A DNA stretch of 8,365 nucleotides from Olsenella sp. (lineage in GTDB: Bacteria; Actinomycetota; Coriobacteriia; Coriobacteriales; Atopobiaceae), in NCBI GenBank assembly GCA_015062715.1, contig SUUD01000074.1, forward strand, positions 1 through 8,365, written 5' to 3'. Shown here in pieces: positions 5,803 to 8,365 of this stretch. The first letter of the stretch is position 1, and each line of letters starts with the position of its first letter. The translations under genes were made by a program, and so were the position numbers. The notes under the pieces are model-generated. The model was not told the origin of the DNA. It ran no database searches and saw only the letters and a list, made by a program, of their open reading frames with translations.

Positions 5803-6810
5803 ATGAACGAGTTTCTCCAGGGAATGATCGATCGGGCAAAGGCCGCGCCGCAGCGCGTCTGCTTCCCCGAATCGTCTAACGTTGACATCCTTCGCACGGC
5901 ACAGCGTGTCGTCGAGGCCGGCATTGGTACGCCGGTCCTTGTGGGAAACGAGGGTGTCGTCCGCGGCATGGCGTCCGACAACGGCGTGTCGTGCGAGGGC
6001 TTCGAGTTCTTTGACAACGGCGATGAGGCCATGCGCGAGGAGCTTGCCGCCCACTTGGAGGCCCAGGGCTACGACGCCTTCAGCCACAAGGCGGTGCTGC
6101 GCAAGGCAAAGGACCCGGTGAACTGCGGCATGCTCTTGCTGCGCGCCGGGGTGGTCGACTGCGTTGCGGCGGGCAAGGACTATTCCACGGGCGACGTGGT
6201 CTTCTCGGCCATGAGCTTCGTGGGGCTGGCCGAAGGCGTCGAGTCGCCTTCGAGCATCGGCATTGCCGACATACCCGGTTTCGAGGGGCCCGAAGGCCAG
6301 ATGCTGGGACTTGCCGACTGCGCCATCACCGCCCAGCCGGACGCCGCAGACCTGGCGGGCATCGCCATCTCGTCCGCAGACACGGTCTCCGCCCTTTTGG
6401 GCTGGGAGCCTCGCGTGGCCCTGCTGGCGTTTTCGACCTGCGGGTCCGCCGAGCACGAGACCATCGACGTGGTTCGCGATGCCGTGGGGCGCGTGCACGA
6501 GCTGCGCCCCGACATCAAGTGCGACGGTGAGTTCCAGCTCGACTCCGCCATCATTCCGGCGGTGGCTGCCCGCAAGGTCCCACGGGCGAGCGAGGTGGCT
6601 GGCAGGGCGAACGTGCTGGTCTTTCCCAATCTGCATGCGGGTAACATCGGCGTCAAGCTCATCCAGACCTTCGGTCATGCAAATGCCTATGGCCCGGTGC
6701 TGCAGGGCTTCGCCCAGCCGGTCTGTGACTTCTCCCGCTCCGCGCCGGTTGAGGAGATGCTTGGCAACGTGGCCATGCTCGTGATTCGTGCTGCGGCGCA
6801 GAAGGGTTAG
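5803..6810 (+). CDS. pta: Phosphate acyltransferase (phosphotransacetylase family)
   Basis: 335 residues, the usual length of the short Pta form, with no DRTGG or N-terminal regulatory domain. It interconverts acyl-CoA plus phosphate with acyl phosphate plus CoA in the cytoplasm. Recognised segments in order are RVCFPESSNVDILRTAQRVV (18-37), PVLVGNE (44-50), GLADCAITAQPDAADLAGIA (169-188), VALLAFSTCGSAEHE (205-219), DGEFQLDSAI (241-250), ANVLVFPNLHAGNIGVKLIQ (269-288), GPVLQG (297-302) and DFSRSAPVEEM (309-319). Ser311-Arg312 correspond to the catalytic/CoA-phosphate Ser-Arg of Pta, but the usual Ser-Arg-Gly-Cys is Ser-Arg-Ser-Ala, and the Asp seven residues after that Ser is Glu318. The acyl specificity may therefore not be acetyl. 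ATG 5803 follows GGGAGAGGAACCGC. The gene is 3 bp from a butyrate-kinase-family gene, so propionyl, butyryl or branched substrates are possible. The family is certain; the substrate is open. Confidence 0.88.
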   Translation: MNEFLQGMIDRAKAAPQRVCFPESSNVDILRTAQRVVEAGIGTPVLVGNEGVVRGMASDNGVSCEGFEFFDNGDEAMREELAAHLEAQGYDAFSHKAVLRKAKDPVNCGMLLLRAGVVDCVAAGKDYSTGDVVFSAMSFVGLAEGVESPSSIGIADIPGFEGPEGQMLGLADCAITAQPDAADLAGIAISSADTVSALLGWEPRVALLAFSTCGSAEHETIDVVRDAVGRVHELRPDIKCDGEFQLDSAIIPAVAARKVPRASEVAGRANVLVFPNLHAGNIGVKLIQTFGHANAYGPVLQGFAQPVCDFSRSAPVEEMLGNVAMLVIRAAAQKG

Positions 6811-6813
6811 GTG

Positions 6814-7917
6814 ATGGTCGTGAAGGTCTTTGCCATCAATCCCGGTTCCACCTCCACCAAGATCGCCCTGTTTGAGGATGAGGAGTGCCTCTTCAAGAGC
6901 ACGGTGCGACACCCGAGTGAGGAACTTGCCCAGTACGGATCGCTTTCCGAGCAGATGGGCTATCGCGTAGCCTCCATCACGACGGCCCTTGAGGAGGGGA
7001 AGATCGACCTTTCCGGTTGTGCGGCCTTCGTGGGACGAGGCGGTGGGCTTCTGCCCCTGGAGGGAGGCGTGTACGAGGTCACCGACCTGGTCGCGGAGCA
7101 CTCCATCACCTGTGCCAACGGCGTCATCCACCCAGCTGGCCTCGGCCCCACCTTGGCGCGGAGCTTCGCCGCACGCCTTGGCGGCCGTGCCTTCGTCGTC
7201 AACCCGCCCGACACCGACGAGCTCTGCGACCTCGCCCGCATGACGGGCATCAAGGGCGTCTACCGCAACGTCCACCTGCACGCGCTCAACCTCAAGGAGA
7301 CGGCCATCCGCCACGCCCATGGCATGGGGAGGCGCTACGACGAGTGCAACTTCGTGGTCTGTCATCTGGGCGGAGGCCTCTCCGTCTCGGCGCATCGCCA
7401 CGGGCGCATGATAGATGGCAATGACATCGTGGGCGGCGACGGTCCCATGGCCCCCACGCGCTGCGGCGCCGTGCCCGTGGCCGAGGTCCTCAACTACCTC
7501 GAGGCCGGCCACTCCATCGCCGAGGTCCGCAAGATGTGCATGAAGACCGGCGGCTTCGAAGACCTGCTGGGCACCTCGGATGCCATAGAGGTGGTCCGTC
7601 GCGCAGGCGAGGGCGACACCATGGCGGCCCTTGCCTGGCATGGCATGATCTACCAGGTATGTAAGGAGATTGGCTCCATGGCGGCCGCTTTGGGCGGGCG
7701 CGTCGACGGCATCCTGCTGGGTGGCGGCATGGTGTACGAGCAGTCCCTGGTCAAGGCCATCGAGGACAACTGCGGCTGGATCGCGCCCGTCTCGGCCTAT
7801 CCCGGCGAGTTCGAGATGGAGGCCATGGCGGCCGGCGCCATCCGCGTGCTTACGGGCGAGGAGGCACTCAAGACCTATACGGGCATCCCTGTGTTTCAGG
7901 GATTCTGCGAGCAGTAG
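6814..7917 (+). CDS. buk: Butyrate kinase family acyl kinase
   Basis: 367 residues, the size of butyrate and branched-chain fatty acid kinases (ASKHA fold). It phosphorylates a short carboxylic acid with ATP, or in reverse makes ATP from acyl phosphate. Key blocks are FAINPGSTSTKIALFEDEE (6-24, phosphate-1 loop), FVGRGGGLLPLEGGVYEVTD (72-91), HALNLKETAIRHA (156-168), VVCHLGGGLSVSAHRHGRMI (181-200, phosphate-2), GGDGPMAPTRCG (207-218), GTSDAIEV (253-260), VDGILLGGGMVYE (297-309, adenosine site) and the end SAYPGEFEMEAMAAGAIRVL (327-346). GDGPMAPTRCG differs from the usual Gly-Asp/Glu-Gly-Pro-Phe-Ser-Pro-Glu-Arg-Ser-Gly, and NPPDTDEL (130-137) replaces the common DPVVVDE, so this is a divergent member. 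Start is probably ATG 6814 (AAGGG at 6802-6806); GTG 6811, abutting the pta stop, is possible. It is too short and too unlike AckA to be acetate kinase. Confidence 0.88.
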   Translation: MVVKVFAINPGSTSTKIALFEDEECLFKSTVRHPSEELAQYGSLSEQMGYRVASITTALEEGKIDLSGCAAFVGRGGGLLPLEGGVYEVTDLVAEHSITCANGVIHPAGLGPTLARSFAARLGGRAFVVNPPDTDELCDLARMTGIKGVYRNVHLHALNLKETAIRHAHGMGRRYDECNFVVCHLGGGLSVSAHRHGRMIDGNDIVGGDGPMAPTRCGAVPVAEVLNYLEAGHSIAEVRKMCMKTGGFEDLLGTSDAIEVVRRAGEGDTMAALAWHGMIYQVCKEIGSMAAALGGRVDGILLGGGMVYEQSLVKAIEDNCGWIAPVSAYPGEFEMEAMAAGAIRVLTGEEALKTYTGIPVFQGFCEQ

Positions 7918-7931
7918 GAGCGAGTTGGGTT

Positions 7932-7963
7932 GATCGGGCTGGCGTTGTCTTGCCAGCCCGATC
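7932..7963 (+). terminator. Hairpin after buk, probable terminator or mRNA 3' structure
   Basis: GATCGGGCTGGC (7932-7943) and GCCAGCCCGATC (7952-7963) form a perfect 12-bp stem around an 8-nt loop, beginning 14 nt after the buk stop. No T-run follows, and the next gene's ribosome binding site comes about 10 nt later. It may reduce transcription into the MFS gene rather than end it fully. Confidence 0.6.
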
Positions 7964-7986
7964 CTCACGGACACGAGGAAACTACC

Positions 7987-8365
7987 ATGAACGATCGGGA
8001 CCTGACCTCCCGCCGCTGGCTCATTCTGGCCGCTTCTTGCCTGGTCAACCTATGCATCGGGTCGCTCTATGCGTGGAGCGTCTTCGCGCGGCCTATGGCC
8101 GAGCGTCTGAGTTCGCTGAACGGGACCGAGGTGATGGGGCTTGCCATCGTCTTTACGGTCGCCAATGCCGTGGGGCCCATCACCATGATTTCCGGTGGGG
8201 CCATCGTGGACCGCATCGGGCCGGGCTGGGTCATTCGGGTGGGAGGCCTGCTCTTTGGTGCCGGCATGATCGCCTCGGGCTTTGCCACGAGCGTCGCCTG
8301 GCTTGTTGTCTCCTATGGACTTGGGGTGGGGCTTGGCGTGGGCATGGTCTATGGGGCGACCGACT
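7987..8365 (+). CDS. MFS transporter, oxalate/formate antiporter (OFA) family, N-terminal part
   Basis: The reading frame runs from ATG 7987 off the right edge, giving 126 residues of an expected 400 or so. A GAGGAAA site lies about 9 nt before the ATG. Helix 1 is RWLILAASCLVNLCIGSLYA followed by WSVFARPM, a characteristic OFA/OxlT opening (Gly-x-x-Tyr-Ala-Trp-Ser-Val-Phe). Helix 2 is VMGLAIVFTVANAVGPITMI. The loop GGAIVDRIGPGWVI (70-83) is the conserved MFS Asp-Arg-x-Gly motif, and two further helices follow, ending GVGLGVGMVYGATD. OFA proteins exchange small carboxylates such as oxalate and formate across the membrane. It lies 69 bp after buk, beyond a hairpin, so it could share the acyl-kinase operon or be its own unit. 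The substrate is not shown; a carboxylate made or used by Buk is an attractive guess. Confidence 0.85.
   Translation, partial: MNDRDLTSRRWLILAASCLVNLCIGSLYAWSVFARPMAERLSSLNGTEVMGLAIVFTVANAVGPITMISGGAIVDRIGPGWVIRVGGLLFGAGMIASGFATSVAWLVVSYGLGVGLGVGMVYGATD

Noticed and set aside
6814..7917. Acetate kinase (ackA) as the identity of the kinase
   Set aside because: Pairing with a Pta-family gene suggests it, but the length and the blocks INPGSTSTKIA, GRGGG, HALN and YPGEFEMEAMA match butyrate kinases.
5770..7974. A 734-codon open frame on the minus strand across pta and buk
   Set aside because: Same shadow effect; no recognisable motif or ribosome binding site, and it is fully covered by two well-supported plus-strand enzymes.
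1..8365. CRISPR arrays, insertion sequences, tRNA or rRNA genes
   Set aside because: No regularly spaced repeats, transposase motifs, terminal inverted repeats or structural RNA signatures were seen; the window is ordinary tightly packed coding DNA.

Overview
The window is GC-rich, densely packed bacterial DNA with strong AAGGAG-type ribosome binding sites and short gaps between co-directional genes. Codon style, high GC and gene content (nanE next to a fermentative acyl-phosphate module and several organic-anion type MFS carriers) suggest an anaerobic gut- or oral-type actinobacterium of the class Coriobacteriia (Olsenella/Atopobiaceae-like). That placement is an inference from style; there is no rRNA or marker gene here to prove it.

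Layout. (1) 1-106: the last 34 codons of a nanE-type ManNAc-6-phosphate 2-epimerase on the + strand, followed by an 18-bp hairpin (117-157) that probably separates it from a convergent regulator. (2) 209-859, minus strand: a TetR/AcrR-family repressor, best read from a TTG start. (3) 860-1129: a divergent control region holding a perfect 13-bp inverted repeat (992-1033), a good candidate operator. (4) 1130-5704, plus strand: two different MFS transporters, a CocE/NonD-type alpha/beta hydrolase and a small stand-alone acyl-carrier-protein-like protein, separated by gaps of 41-50 bp, so probably one operon facing away from the repressor. (5) 5803-7917: a phosphotransacylase (Pta family) and a butyrate-kinase-family acyl kinase only 3 bp apart, after a 98-bp gap that contains a possible hairpin. 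(6) A 12-bp hairpin (7932-7963), then the 5' part of a third MFS gene of the oxalate/formate antiporter type, cut by the window end.

How the genes may work together. The TetR protein probably controls the divergent transporter/hydrolase genes. The hydrolase would cleave an ester or amide brought in by one of the MFS carriers and release a small carboxylic acid. The kinase and phosphotransacylase interconvert free acid, acyl phosphate and acyl thioester, either making ATP from an acyl-CoA/acyl-ACP or activating the released acid onto CoA or the neighbouring carrier protein. The OFA-type carrier could move the carboxylate. Each family call rests on visible motifs; the joint pathway and its substrate are a hypothesis. 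The combination of a hydrolase, an orphan ACP and a Pta/Buk pair is the most interesting aspect of the window.
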